Source: an uncultured Salinisphaerales bacterium (GTDB lineage: Bacteria; Pseudomonadota; Gammaproteobacteria; Nevskiales; CAJXLF01). Taken from it: 64,000 bases of DNA. A model generated the notes under the pieces. The model was not told the origin of the DNA. It saw only the letters and a program-made list of their open reading frames with translations, and searched no databases. Location of the stretch: NCBI GenBank assembly GCA_913055805.1, contig CAJXLF010000001.1, positions 1 through 64,000 on the forward strand. Direction: 5' to 3'. Shown here piece by piece: positions 49,364 through 57,863 of the stretch (positions are counted from its first letter, which is position 1; every line of letters begins with the position of its first letter). The translations under genes and the position numbers were made by a program.

Positions 49364-50413
49364 ATGCAGGATTTTGATACTCAGGCCGAGCTGATCAAGC
49401 TTGGGCGCTTGCTGAATGCTGCCGAGCAGGATATCGCTTTTCTGGCCGAAGCACGGGCGCAGGATTTGCGGCTGCTGCGCAAGGCCATGAGCCACAGCCT
49501 GTTTAACCAGGGCCGCAAGGTATTTCATAAAATGGCCATGGGCGCGAAGCTGCTGCCACACAAACTGCTCGTGCGGACTACGGCCATTTACGGTCCGGTG
49601 CTGTGCGCGCGCGTGGCCAGCGAAATGGATCCGGAGCGGGCGATTGCTCTGGCCGTGAGCCTGGAAACGGAGTTTCTGGCCGATGTGAGCATCGCTCTGG
49701 ACCCGGAAAGTACCCGTGACATTATCCGCGGCATTCCGGTGGAGCAGGTGATTGCGGTAGCCCACCAGCTGCTGGCCCGTGACGATCACATCACCATGGC
49801 CCGTTTTGTGGATTCATTGAGTGATGAGGTGTTGTCGCAGACCCTGGACTCTATCGATGACGATGCCGCGTTGCTGCATATCGGCTTCTTTGTTGAAGAC
49901 AAGGAGCACCTCAACAAGGCTATCGTACATGTCAGCGATGAGCGTTTGGCCGGCATGGTTCAGGTCTGTGAAGCCCAGGGGCTGTGGGCCGAAATTCTGT
50001 CTCTGATGGAGCATATGGATCAGCCGACGCGCATGCGCCTGGCCAATGTTGCCGGGCAGCAGGACGAAAAGATTCACTTATCCCTGCTCAAGGCTATCGA
50101 GGCTCAGGACATGTGGCCGCTGGTGCTGGATATGGTGGATGCCATGGACGAGCAATACCGGCCAGCCATCGCCAATCTGGCCGCCGAGCAGGATGATGCC
50201 TTGCTGATCCGCTTGTTCGAAGTGGCCAAGTCCTATGAAATGTGGCCGCTGGTGCTCAAGGTGCTGGCAGCCATGAGTGAGCAGCACCAGCAACACATGG
50301 CGCATCTGGCCCACAAAGTGGGCGAAAATCCGGAGCAGCGGCGCCTGCTGGCCAAGAAGCTGGGACTTCTCGATGCCCTGAATCCGTTTCTGGAGACCTA
50401 CGAAGAGGCCTGA
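49364..50413 (+). CDS. Helical-repeat protein with 43-residue repeats, function unknown
   Basis: A 349-residue soluble protein. Its second half has three consecutive 43-residue repeats, marked by LWAEILSLMEHM, MWPLVLDMVDAM and MWPLVLKVLAAM, each followed by (R/Q)xxxANxA and an acidic helix (QDEKIHLSLLK, QDDALLIRLFE). The first half (RGIPVEQVIAVAHQLLARDD, TMARFVDSLSDEVL) recalls the superhelical MgtE_N-type repeats. It would form a solenoid, probably for protein binding. ATG 49364 follows GAGGG by 7 bp. It sits between a tiny helical protein and a Na/Pi symporter gene. Confidence 0.75.
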   Translation: MQDFDTQAELIKLGRLLNAAEQDIAFLAEARAQDLRLLRKAMSHSLFNQGRKVFHKMAMGAKLLPHKLLVRTTAIYGPVLCARVASEMDPERAIALAVSLETEFLADVSIALDPESTRDIIRGIPVEQVIAVAHQLLARDDHITMARFVDSLSDEVLSQTLDSIDDDAALLHIGFFVEDKEHLNKAIVHVSDERLAGMVQVCEAQGLWAEILSLMEHMDQPTRMRLANVAGQQDEKIHLSLLKAIEAQDMWPLVLDMVDAMDEQYRPAIANLAAEQDDALLIRLFEVAKSYEMWPLVLKVLAAMSEQHQQHMAHLAHKVGENPEQRRLLAKKLGLLDALNPFLETYEEA

Positions 50414-50492
50414 GGGAATTCGGGGGCCTTCATGCGGACGTAACAATACGGGGGTAAGACTGGACACTCTTTATTACATGGAAGTGTCCGTC

Positions 50493-51641
50493 ATGAATGA
50501 GCAAGTACAAGCGCGCCCGGACAGTCAGTCCGCGGCTGCTAGTCCTGCCACCTGGCTTGCCATTGTTGCCCTGATCTACCTTATTCTGCTGGCCGTTGGA
50601 ATGATTGGCAGCGGGTTCAAGACAGCGACCGGCGGCCATGCCGAGCAGTTGTTCGAATTCGCCTCCAATCCGTTTCTGGCATTGATGATCGGCACCATGT
50701 GTACGGCGTTGATCCAGTCCTCCAGCACGGTGACCTCGATTATCGTGGGACTTGTCGCTGGTGGTCTGCCAGTGGCTACGGCGGTCCCCATGATCATGGG
50801 CGCCAATATTGGTACCACCATCACGAATACCCTGGTCAGCCTGGGCCATGTGCGTAACAAGGAAGAGTTCAGGCGAGCCTTTTCTGCGGCCACAGTGCAT
50901 GACTTCTTCAATCTCATCAGTGTGCTGATTTTCCTGCCGTTGGAGATCATGTTCGGATTCCTCGAGAAGGCAGGCGGCTGGTTGGCCGGCTTGATGGTGG
51001 GTGGAGACTCCATGAGCATGAAGGGTCTGAATTTCATCAAGCCGATTACCAAGCCGGTGATTGGCGCCTTCAAGGATCTGGTGGATTTCCTGCCCGGCGT
51101 GTTTCCGGGGGTGGCCATGATCATTATCGGCATCGCCATAATCTTTCTGGCCATTACCCTGATCGGGCGCTTGCTGAAAATGGTCATGGTGGGGCGTGCC
51201 AAGAAAATTCTGCATGCCAGTATCGGCCGTGGGCCGCTCAGCGGTATCGGGTCCGGCACGGTGGTCACGGTGCTGGTGCAGTCTTCCTCCACCACCACAT
51301 CGCTGATGGTGCCTCTGGTAGGCTCCGGTGTTTTCCGCACCCGCGATATCTATCCCTTCACGCTGGGCGCCAACATCGGCACCTGTATTACAGCATTGTT
51401 GGCGGCGACGGCGATCTCGGGACCAACGGCGGTCTTTGCCCTGCAGATCGCCCTGGTGCACCTGTGCTACAACGTGCTGGGTGTGGTCGTGATCTACGGC
51501 ATCCCGCTGTTACGCGAAATACCGCTGCGCATGGCTGACTGGATGGCCAATATCGCCAGCGAGCAGAAACTCTATGCCTTGAGCTATATCCTGGGTGTGT
51601 TCTTTGTCATACCCGGTGCACTCGTTTTCGTGGGGAACTAG
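50493..51641 (+). CDS. Na+/phosphate symporter family protein
   Basis: A 382-residue transporter of the NptA/SLC34 (Na/Pi cotransporter II) family. The two inverted halves each contain the signature QSSST: TALIQSSSTVTSIIVGLVAGG and VLVQSSSTTTSLMVPLVGSG, each followed by GANIGT. About eight membrane spans. It moves phosphate with sodium across the inner membrane; in bacteria some act in efflux. ATG 50493 follows GGAAGTG; ATG 50478 in frame is possible. The next small gene starts 2 bp after its stop. Confidence 0.93.
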   Translation: MNEQVQARPDSQSAAASPATWLAIVALIYLILLAVGMIGSGFKTATGGHAEQLFEFASNPFLALMIGTMCTALIQSSSTVTSIIVGLVAGGLPVATAVPMIMGANIGTTITNTLVSLGHVRNKEEFRRAFSAATVHDFFNLISVLIFLPLEIMFGFLEKAGGWLAGLMVGGDSMSMKGLNFIKPITKPVIGAFKDLVDFLPGVFPGVAMIIIGIAIIFLAITLIGRLLKMVMVGRAKKILHASIGRGPLSGIGSGTVVTVLVQSSSTTTSLMVPLVGSGVFRTRDIYPFTLGANIGTCITALLAATAISGPTAVFALQIALVHLCYNVLGVVVIYGIPLLREIPLRMADWMANIASEQKLYALSYILGVFFVIPGALVFVGN

Positions 51642-51643
51642 CA

Positions 51644-51904
51644 ATGAATATTCAGCAAGACACCCTGGACGCCAAGATCGACGAAATGCGCGAGTTGCTG
51701 GCGCAACTGGAGCGTGCGGCCGGGGCCGCGCGCGAAGACCGGCAGCACGACGAGATCGAGCGTCTGGAAGCACATCTGGAAAACGCCGAATTGTCGCTGG
51801 ACAAGCTCGGTGATTTTCGTGAGGACATTCTGGATGAATTCCATGAAGTGCTGGAGCGTTTGCGCGAGCTGCTGCAGCGATTGCTGGGGCAGCAGGCGCA
51901 TTAG
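51644..51904 (+). CDS. Small coiled-coil protein
   Basis: An 86-residue highly charged protein with heptad patterns over nearly all its length (LDAKIDEMRELLAQLERA and IERLEAHLENAELSLDKL, then FHEVLERLRELLQRLLG). It lies 2 bp after the Na/Pi symporter gene and just before a strong terminator, so it is coexpressed. PhoU-like regulators often accompany Na/Pi transporters; this is not PhoU but may play a similar regulatory part, which is inference only. Confidence 0.75.
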   Translation: MNIQQDTLDAKIDEMRELLAQLERAAGAAREDRQHDEIERLEAHLENAELSLDKLGDFREDILDEFHEVLERLRELLQRLLGQQAH

Positions 51905-51924
51905 CCGACAGTTATACCCGCCAT

Positions 51925-51958
51925 AAAAAAAGGCCGCCCATCGGGCGGCCTTTTTGCG
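51925..51958. terminator. Bidirectional intrinsic terminator
   Basis: GGCCGCCC (51932-51939) and GGGCGGCC (51943-51950) form a perfect 8-bp stem with a 3-base loop, followed by five Ts and preceded by seven As. It serves the plus-strand phosphate-transport operon and the convergent pntB gene, which ends 11 bp beyond. Confidence 0.92.
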
Positions 51959-51968
51959 TTGGCTTTCT

Positions 51969-53372
51969 TCAGCTGACGGATTTCACGCCGGCAATGAACG
52001 CCGCGCAAACCTTCTGAGCGTCCCCGTAAACCATACGGGTATTTTCACCGAAAAACAGCTCGTTCTGGATGCCGGAGAAGCCGGTACCCTGGCCACGCTT
52101 GATGACGTAAACCTGTTCGGCCTGGTCGGCGTTGAGAATCGGCATGCCGTAGATCGGGCTGGACTTGTTGGTGCGTGCGGCCGGGTTCACGACGTCGTTG
52201 GCGCCAATCACGATGGCGGCACTGGCGGTGCCGAACTCCTCGTTGATGTCTTCCAGATCGTAGATGATGTCGTAGGGCACGCCCGCTTCGGCCAGCAGCA
52301 CATTCATGTGGCCCGGCATGCGGCCGGCCACCGGGTGGATGGCGAAGGCCACTTCAATGCCACGGTTCTGCAGTAGCTGTACGAATTCCCACAGCTTGTG
52401 CTGGGCCTGGGCTACGGCCATGCCGTAGCCTGGCACGATGATGACCTTTTCCCCATAGGCCATGGAAATCGCCGCGTCTTCTGCGCCAATTTCCTTCATT
52501 TCGCCTTCAATGCCATCGCCGCCTTCCGCGTCACCCGTGCCCATGCCCGAGAACATGACATTGGCAATTGAGCGGTTCATGGCCTTGGCCATGAGCAACG
52601 TCAGCAGTGTACCGGCCGCACCCACCACCATGCCGGCGATGATCATGGCCGGGTTTTGCAGTACGTAACCTTCGAAGGATACGGCCAGGCCGGTCAGGGC
52701 GTTGTACAGGGAGATGATGACCGGCATGTCGGCGCCGCCGATCGGCAGGGTCATCATCACGCCGAACAGCAGGGCACTACCGAAGAAGGTCGCCAGCAGC
52801 AGGCCGGAGGGATGATCACTGAACATCACCATCAGGCCGGAAATCACGGCGATGCCGAGCACGACGAAGTTGGTCCAGTGGCCACCGGGGATGCGTGGTG
52901 CCTTGTTCAGACGACCATCCAGCTTGGCCCATGCAACGACTGAACCTGTCAGAGAAACGGCGCCAATGAGGCCGCCGATCACGGCCAGCGCGACGGTAAT
53001 GCCGTCATGATGGCCGCCGGTGCCCTTGGACATCTTGATCAGTTCGATCGCGGCAATGGTGCCGGCAGCGCCGCCGCCCATGCCGTTGTAGATGGCTACC
53101 ATCTGCGGCATGTCGGTCATGGCGACCGACTTGCCCCATTTCCAGGCGACCACGGTACCCAGGGCCACACCGAAGGCGATCAGTGCAATGCGCCCGATGC
53201 CGGCCTCGAGAATCTGCGGATACAGGAATGTGACCACCGTAGCCACCACCATGCCGGCGCCGGCCCAGATGATGCCGGAGCGCGCCGTCTTCGGGGACGA
53301 CATGCGCTTGAGGCCAAAGATGAACAGAAAGGCAGCGGCCAGATAGCTGATTTGAATCAAAGTACTCGTCAT
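51969..53372 (-). CDS. pntB: NAD(P) transhydrogenase subunit beta
   Basis: A 467-residue PntB: about eight N-terminal membrane helices (domain II) and a C-terminal NADP(H)-binding domain III with IVPGYGMAVAQAQH, broken by GAND and the conserved KRGQGTGFSGIQNELF. It couples the proton gradient to hydride transfer from NADH to NADP+. It overlaps none but follows pntAB by 3 bp; the three pnt genes read leftwards as one operon. Confidence 0.96.
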   Translation of the reverse strand: MTSTLIQISYLAAAFLFIFGLKRMSSPKTARSGIIWAGAGMVVATVVTFLYPQILEAGIGRIALIAFGVALGTVVAWKWGKSVAMTDMPQMVAIYNGMGGGAAGTIAAIELIKMSKGTGGHHDGITVALAVIGGLIGAVSLTGSVVAWAKLDGRLNKAPRIPGGHWTNFVVLGIAVISGLMVMFSDHPSGLLLATFFGSALLFGVMMTLPIGGADMPVIISLYNALTGLAVSFEGYVLQNPAMIIAGMVVGAAGTLLTLLMAKAMNRSIANVMFSGMGTGDAEGGDGIEGEMKEIGAEDAAISMAYGEKVIIVPGYGMAVAQAQHKLWEFVQLLQNRGIEVAFAIHPVAGRMPGHMNVLLAEAGVPYDIIYDLEDINEEFGTASAAIVIGANDVVNPAARTNKSSPIYGMPILNADQAEQVYVIKRGQGTGFSGIQNELFFGENTRMVYGDAQKVCAAFIAGVKSVS

Positions 53373-53375
53373 GGC

Positions 53376-53660
53376 TTAGTCCTTGCTGCTCTTGAACATT
53401 TCGAGCATGCGCTCGGTCACCACGTAACCGCCGGCCGCATTCACCGCGGCCATCACGGTGCCGAAGAAGCCGATGGAGATTTCCAACCAGCCGTCGGCGG
53501 TGCCCAGCGCCACCATGGCGCCCACCAGCACGATGCCGTGCACGAAGTTCGAGCCGGACATCAGCGGGGTGTGCAGAATGGCCGGGACGCGGCCGATGAT
53601 CTCGTAGCCGGTGAAGGCTGCGAGCATGAAGATATAAAGTGCTACAAAACCTGTAAGCAT
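53376..53660 (-). CDS. pntAB: NAD(P) transhydrogenase subunit alpha, membrane part
   Basis: A 94-residue protein with three membrane helices equal to the C-terminal membrane domain of one-piece PntA: LYIFMLAAFTGYEIIGRVPAILHTPLMSGSN (broken over residues 8-38) and ISGI-like HGIVLVGAM. In E. coli this is fused to the NAD domain; separate genes are usual in many other bacteria, as in Rhodospirillum. It lies 11 bp after pntAA and 3 bp before pntB. Confidence 0.95.
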   Translation of the reverse strand: MLTGFVALYIFMLAAFTGYEIIGRVPAILHTPLMSGSNFVHGIVLVGAMVALGTADGWLEISIGFFGTVMAAVNAAGGYVVTERMLEMFKSSKD

Positions 53661-53671
53661 GGTTTTCTCCC

Positions 53672-54787
53672 TTATCCTTCCACGGCCTGCTTGCTGGGCT
53701 CGTGCTTGATCTCGCCTGCATGCGTCAGCACGGCGCCGGCCACGATGTCGTCTTCCCAGTTCAGGTTGAGTTCGCCTTCATTGACGATCAGCTGCAGGAA
53801 GTTCTGCAGGTTCTTGGCATAGAGTTCACTGGCGTGCTCGGCCAGACGGCTGGGCACGTTCAATGGTGCGTCGATCAGCACATTGCCGAGATCGACGACC
53901 TCGCCCGGTTGGGACTTGGTGGTATTGCCACCGCCCTCCGCGGCCAGATCGATAATGACGCTGCCGTTCTTCATGCCGGCGATCTGTTCGTCGTCAATCA
54001 GTTTAGGTGACGGGCGGCCAGGGATGGCGGCGGTGGTGATGACGATGTCGGCCTGCTGGATGTGCTTGGTGATGACCTCGCGCACTTTGGCCTTTTCCTC
54101 ATCCGTCAGTTCACGGGCGTAACCACCTTCGCCTTCGGCCTTCACGCCGGTGTCGACGAACTTGGCGCCCAGCGACTGGACCTGCTCGGCCACCGCCGAA
54201 CGTACGTCATAGCCTTCCACCATGGCGCCCAGGCGCTTGGCCGTGGCAATCGCCTGCAGGCCAGCCACGCCGGCACCCATGACCAGCACCTTGGCCGGGC
54301 GAATGGAGCCCACCGCGGTGGTCATCATGGGCAGGATACGGGCCAGGTGGCCGGAGCCCATCAGCACGCCGTAATAACCGGCTAGTGCCGCCTGCGAGGA
54401 CAGGGCGTCCATGGCCTGGGCGCGCGTGGTGCGTGGCACCAGTTCCATGGCGAAGCAGGTGATCTTGCGGTCGCGCAGCGCCTTGACCACGTCCGGGTTG
54501 CGGTTGGCATACACGAAAGTGAACAACACCGTGCCTTCGGGCAGGGCATTGATCTCTTCAACCGTCGGCGGGCCCACGCGCAGCACAATGGCGGCGTCGC
54601 TGGCGATGCCGTCCGTCAGTGTTGCCCCTTCAAAGGCATCGTCCGGAATGCGGCTGGCAAGACCGGCGCCTTTTTCAATATGGGTTTCGATGCCCAGCTT
54701 CTCCAGCTTGGGCAACACCGCGGGGACCATCGCCACACGCTTTTCGCCGGGCGCGTTTTCCTTGGGTACAGCAATCTTGACTGCCAT
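53672..54787 (-). CDS. pntAA: NAD(P) transhydrogenase subunit alpha, NAD-binding part
   Basis: A 371-residue soluble domain I of transhydrogenase, related to alanine dehydrogenase. IAVPKENAPGEKRVAMVP opens the protein; VLVMGAGVAGLQAIATAKRLGA is the NAD Rossmann loop, given here as two halves around residues 168-189; RSAVAEQVQSLGAKFV and ITTAAIPGRPSPKLI follow. It is the first gene of the pnt operon. The first 30 bp upstream hold its Shine-Dalgarno region; the neighbouring DUF4412-like gene on the same strand ends 33 bp before it. Confidence 0.95.
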   Translation of the reverse strand: MAVKIAVPKENAPGEKRVAMVPAVLPKLEKLGIETHIEKGAGLASRIPDDAFEGATLTDGIASDAAIVLRVGPPTVEEINALPEGTVLFTFVYANRNPDVVKALRDRKITCFAMELVPRTTRAQAMDALSSQAALAGYYGVLMGSGHLARILPMMTTAVGSIRPAKVLVMGAGVAGLQAIATAKRLGAMVEGYDVRSAVAEQVQSLGAKFVDTGVKAEGEGGYARELTDEEKAKVREVITKHIQQADIVITTAAIPGRPSPKLIDDEQIAGMKNGSVIIDLAAEGGGNTTKSQPGEVVDLGNVLIDAPLNVPSRLAEHASELYAKNLQNFLQLIVNEGELNLNWEDDIVAGAVLTHAGEIKHEPSKQAVEG

Positions 54788-54820
54788 AGGTGTTTCTCGA
54801 ATGGGTGTATGGGTAAGAAT

Positions 54821-55645
54821 TCAGGGAGCCGTCGGAATGGCTTCCTCTTTGTAACCGGTAGGTAGATCAAACATGGTGTCGGCCAGTTTCTTGTGGCTGA
54901 CGTCAGCCAGTACGTGATGGCCAGTGTCATCACCGCGACTTTCGATGGCGACCCCGTTCATCTCTCCGGGGTCGGGGAATTCACGGTTGAAGAAGCTGCC
55001 GGCGGCTTTGCGCAGTTCGCTCATCAACTCAAACATTCCGGTCATTACATCGTATTCATTCTTTGAGACACCAACCGTTTTGGGGTCGGCGACACAGAGT
55101 TCAATTTCAACCGAGCCATCAGTCAGCATCTGGCCCACTTCGCATTTCTTGCCGGCAACGGTGCGGGTTTCACCGGTTTTCTTGTAGGTGGTCTTGGGCT
55201 TGCTGTCGGCCGAGGGCAGTTTGCGGCCCATGGCCTGTTCCATCATGGCGCGTTGTTCCGGCGTCATGTTCTTCATCATTTGCTGCATCTGCTGTTCGGC
55301 CGCGCTGACCATGCCGCCCATCATCGCCGCACGTTCGCGATTGATGCGAGTGTAGGATTTGCGGCCCGGATCAACCGCGAACAGGGTGTCGATGCTGCCG
55401 TCGTAGAGCATCCACATGCCGCCAGCTTCGTTCATGCGCAGCTTGGGCGGCTTGATGTTGATCTCGAAGGCCTGTGTAGTATTGCCTTTTGCCGATTCGC
55501 TCGTGGTTTCCTTGTAGCTCAGGGTGACGTCTGCGAAAGAGGTGCTCGCCGCGCCCAGTAACAGGGCGGCCAGCAGGCCGTTCCGTACCCGGTGCCGGGA
55601 GCGGTGTGAGGCACAGTTGTCTGGGGATGGATCCCGTAATTGCAT
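54821..55645 (-). CDS. Periplasmic protein, DUF4412-like
   Basis: A 274-residue protein with an unusually long basic N-terminus before a signal sequence (NGLLAALLLGAASTSFA, cut near residue 39). The mature part has a beta-rich domain with KLRMNEAGGMWMLYDGSIDTLFAVDPGRKSYTRI in segments, a methionine/glutamine-rich helix (AAEQQMQQMMKNMTPEQRAMM), and VAGKKCEV / EIELCVAD. This is the layout of DUF4412 proteins. Start 55645 overlaps the possible start of the divergent exonuclease gene. Function unknown. Confidence 0.75.
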   Translation of the reverse strand: MQLRDPSPDNCASHRSRHRVRNGLLAALLLGAASTSFADVTLSYKETTSESAKGNTTQAFEINIKPPKLRMNEAGGMWMLYDGSIDTLFAVDPGRKSYTRINRERAAMMGGMVSAAEQQMQQMMKNMTPEQRAMMEQAMGRKLPSADSKPKTTYKKTGETRTVAGKKCEVGQMLTDGSVEIELCVADPKTVGVSKNEYDVMTGMFELMSELRKAAGSFFNREFPDPGEMNGVAIESRGDDTGHHVLADVSHKKLADTMFDLPTGYKEEAIPTAP

Positions 55646-55655
55646 GGTTCTAAAG

Positions 55656-56570
55656 ATGCCCAAGCCAGAAAATCAAAACGCGCAAGATAACGCAGTCTAT
55701 CTGATTGATGCCAGTGTTTACATATTCCGGGGGTATTTTGCGCTACCGTCTTCCATTACCGACGAGCAGGACCGGCCGGTCAATGCGGTGCATGGTTTTA
55801 CCGATTTTCTCTGCGGTTTTCTGGCCGGCACGCAGCCACGACAACTGGCTGTGGCTTTCGATGAAAGCCTGACAAGTTCTTTCCGCAACGAGCTGTATCC
55901 GGACTACAAGGCCAACCGCGACCCGGCGCCCGAGGACCTTAAGTACCAGTTCCAGGTTTGCCGGGCCATGGTCGAGGCGCTGGGGCTGGTGGGTCTGGCC
56001 AGTGATCGCTATGAGGCGGACGACATTATCGCGACGCTGGCAACTCGCGCCCAGGCGCAGGGAAAGCCAGTGGTAATCCTGAGCCGGGACAAGGATCTGG
56101 CGCAGCTGCTGCAACCGGCCGACCGCTTATGGGACTACGCCGGCGATGTGTGGATGGATGCCGAGGCAGTGGCCGCCAAGTTTGGCGTGGGTCCGGCGCA
56201 GATGCTGGATTACCAGGCGCTGGTCGGCGACGCGGTCGACAACATCCCCGGTATTCGCGGTATCGGGCCGAAAGCGGCCGCCGCGCTGCTGGCGCACTTT
56301 GGTGACCTGGACAGGCTTTATGAACGGTTGGATGAAGTGCCGGGGCTCACCTTGCGTGGCGCGAAACGTCTGCATCTCCTGTTGGGCGAGGGCCGCGACA
56401 TGGCCTACCTTTCGCGCGAACTCTGCCGCATGGTGACCGATGCGGAGTTGCCACCGGCGGCGGCCAACCTGGTAATGAAACCGTTTGCCGCGGCGAAAAT
56501 CGAGGCCTTCTGCGATGAGTGGGCCCTGGGCGGGCGCCTGCGCGGCCGTTTACTTTCCCTGGTTGAATAG
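55656..56570 (+). CDS. Stand-alone 5'-3' exonuclease (flap endonuclease, PolI N-domain type)
   Basis: A 304-residue protein of the FEN/5'-3' exonuclease family. YLIDASVYIFRGYFALP, AFDESLTSSFRNELYPDYKANRD, ADDIIATLA, SRDKDLAQLL and the helix-three-turn GIRGIGPKAAAALL carry the metal ligands and the H3TH DNA-binding motif. The polymerase part of PolI is absent. It resembles ExoIX/Xni or the E. coli PolI nuclease domain. Start may be ATG 55656 or, 12 bp earlier, 55644, which would overlap the divergent gene. It likely processes flaps or RNA primers. Confidence 0.88.
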   Translation: MPKPENQNAQDNAVYLIDASVYIFRGYFALPSSITDEQDRPVNAVHGFTDFLCGFLAGTQPRQLAVAFDESLTSSFRNELYPDYKANRDPAPEDLKYQFQVCRAMVEALGLVGLASDRYEADDIIATLATRAQAQGKPVVILSRDKDLAQLLQPADRLWDYAGDVWMDAEAVAAKFGVGPAQMLDYQALVGDAVDNIPGIRGIGPKAAAALLAHFGDLDRLYERLDEVPGLTLRGAKRLHLLLGEGRDMAYLSRELCRMVTDAELPPAAANLVMKPFAAAKIEAFCDEWALGGRLRGRLLSLVE

Positions 56571-57368
56571 TCCCTTGCGAAACGGGTATAGAAGCTGGGG
56601 AATAAAGCCTTCCGGCATGGGTTCGCTGATGCCAAACCGCTGCGGCCGAGCTCCTTTGGGCAGATAGAAGGTGCCGAACAGAATATCCCAGAGTGGCAGG
56701 CCGCCGGCGAAATTCCGGTCCCGGCCTTCTTCCTGGGACGTGTGGTGCCAGCGGTGAAAGCGGGGGCTGGCGATAACGTATCGCAGGGGGCCGAAATCCC
56801 AGTCCAGATTGGCATGCAGTAGAACGGCATAGGCGCCAGTGAAGGGTGCCAGCAGCAGGAAAGCCAGCGGGCTTATGCCCATCAGCATCAGTGGTGTGAC
56901 GCAGACCAGTTGCACGGCAAGTTCATTCAGAGGATGGAAGCGTGTGGCGCTGAGCCAGTCGAGCTCCGTGGAACTGTGGTGTACAGCGTGAATATTCCAG
57001 AAAGCCGGGGTGTGGAACAGGCGGTGCTGCCAGTAACTGCAGAAATCATAGACCACGTAAACGATCGCGGCTTGCCAGCCCAAGTGCAGTTCGCCCAGCG
57101 GTCCGAATCCGTACCAGTACTGGCTTAACGGGATACCGGCCATGAGGAAGAAGGGCACCACGATGGCGAGGATCACAACCCAGGGCGCCAGGATGCGCTG
57201 CACGAACACTTGAACGAAATACCAGACCACGTCGGCGCCGAAACCGGGCCGAAACACGGCCTGTGCACGGATCGAGGGCCACAGGCGTTCAAGCAGGATG
57301 CAGCCCAGCGGCAGCAGGATGAAGCCGAACAGCAGGCCGAACAGGGGGTTCATTTCATAGTTGATCAT
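56550..57368 (-). CDS. Sterol desaturase/fatty-acid hydroxylase family protein
   Basis: A 272-residue membrane di-iron protein with four or five spans. Histidine boxes: H115-RLF-H119, H127-AV-HH131, a middle H149 region (RFHPLNE) and H205-RW-HH209. This pattern fits the ERG3/C4-methyl sterol oxidase-like superfamily; bacterial substrates include hopanoids, fatty acids and sterols, and none can be named here. Its 3' end overlaps the convergent exonuclease gene by 21 bp. Its ATG overlaps the stop of the preceding membrane-protein gene. Confidence 0.9.
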   Translation of the reverse strand: MINYEMNPLFGLLFGFILLPLGCILLERLWPSIRAQAVFRPGFGADVVWYFVQVFVQRILAPWVVILAIVVPFFLMAGIPLSQYWYGFGPLGELHLGWQAAIVYVVYDFCSYWQHRLFHTPAFWNIHAVHHSSTELDWLSATRFHPLNELAVQLVCVTPLMLMGISPLAFLLLAPFTGAYAVLLHANLDWDFGPLRYVIASPRFHRWHHTSQEEGRDRNFAGGLPLWDILFGTFYLPKGARPQRFGISEPMPEGFIPQLLYPFRKGLFNQGK

Positions 57369-57781
57369 GCCGGCTCGCCCCGTGATGGATGGCTGCTGAC
57401 AATGCTGCCTACGAGCAGGCCGGCTACGGCTGCTTCAAACAGGTATTCGGCCAACCAGCCTGCCGCCAGCGTGGTGGTGATGGGCATCACGGCATAACTG
57501 CCGATCCCGGCGGCCAGTCCCCCGCCCAGGCCGGTAATCAGGCCATAGGCAAGTCCGACAGCCAGGCTCTTGGGCTGGATCAGCCAGGCGTAGACACTGA
57601 CAAAGCAGATGGCGGCAACCAGCGTAACCAGGTAGAGAAGCCCCAGCTTCATGTCATCCGGTGATCGCCACAGTTCTGCCGAGTCCTGGTAGGACGACGC
57701 CAGCAGCACGCCATGTACAAGGAAATCGAGCACTATCCAGGTGATGAAAACGGCTATGACAGCCAAGCTGGCCTGCTTCAT
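57365..57781 (-). CDS. Four-span membrane protein of unknown function
   Basis: A 138-residue integral membrane protein (spans near 5-25, 48-66, 72-96 and 105-128) with a glycine-rich third helix (GLITGLGGGLAAGIGSYA). Not recognised. It overlaps the sterol-desaturase family gene by 4 bp (ATGA) and lies upstream of it, so both are one operon. The TetR-type palindrome at 57797-57820 is 16 bp from its start codon and should control it. Confidence 0.75.
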   Translation of the reverse strand: MKQASLAVIAVFITWIVLDFLVHGVLLASSYQDSAELWRSPDDMKLGLLYLVTLVAAICFVSVYAWLIQPKSLAVGLAYGLITGLGGGLAAGIGSYAVMPITTTLAAGWLAEYLFEAAVAGLLVGSIVSSHPSRGEPA

Positions 57782-57796
57782 GACTACGCTCCTTCA

Positions 57797-57820
57797 GAAT
57801 ATGAGCAATTACTCATATTC
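57797..57820. promoter_or_regulatory. TetR-type operator in divergent promoter
   Basis: GAATATGAG (57797-57805) and CTCATATTC (57812-57820) form a perfect 9-bp inverted repeat around CAATTA. It lies between the membrane-protein/hydroxylase operon (start 57781) and the TetR gene (start 57864), a standard position for a divergent TetR operator. Confidence 0.75.
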
Positions 57821-57863
57821 ATGATAGGATAACCGACATAGACTTTCTACTCGCATTCATGAC

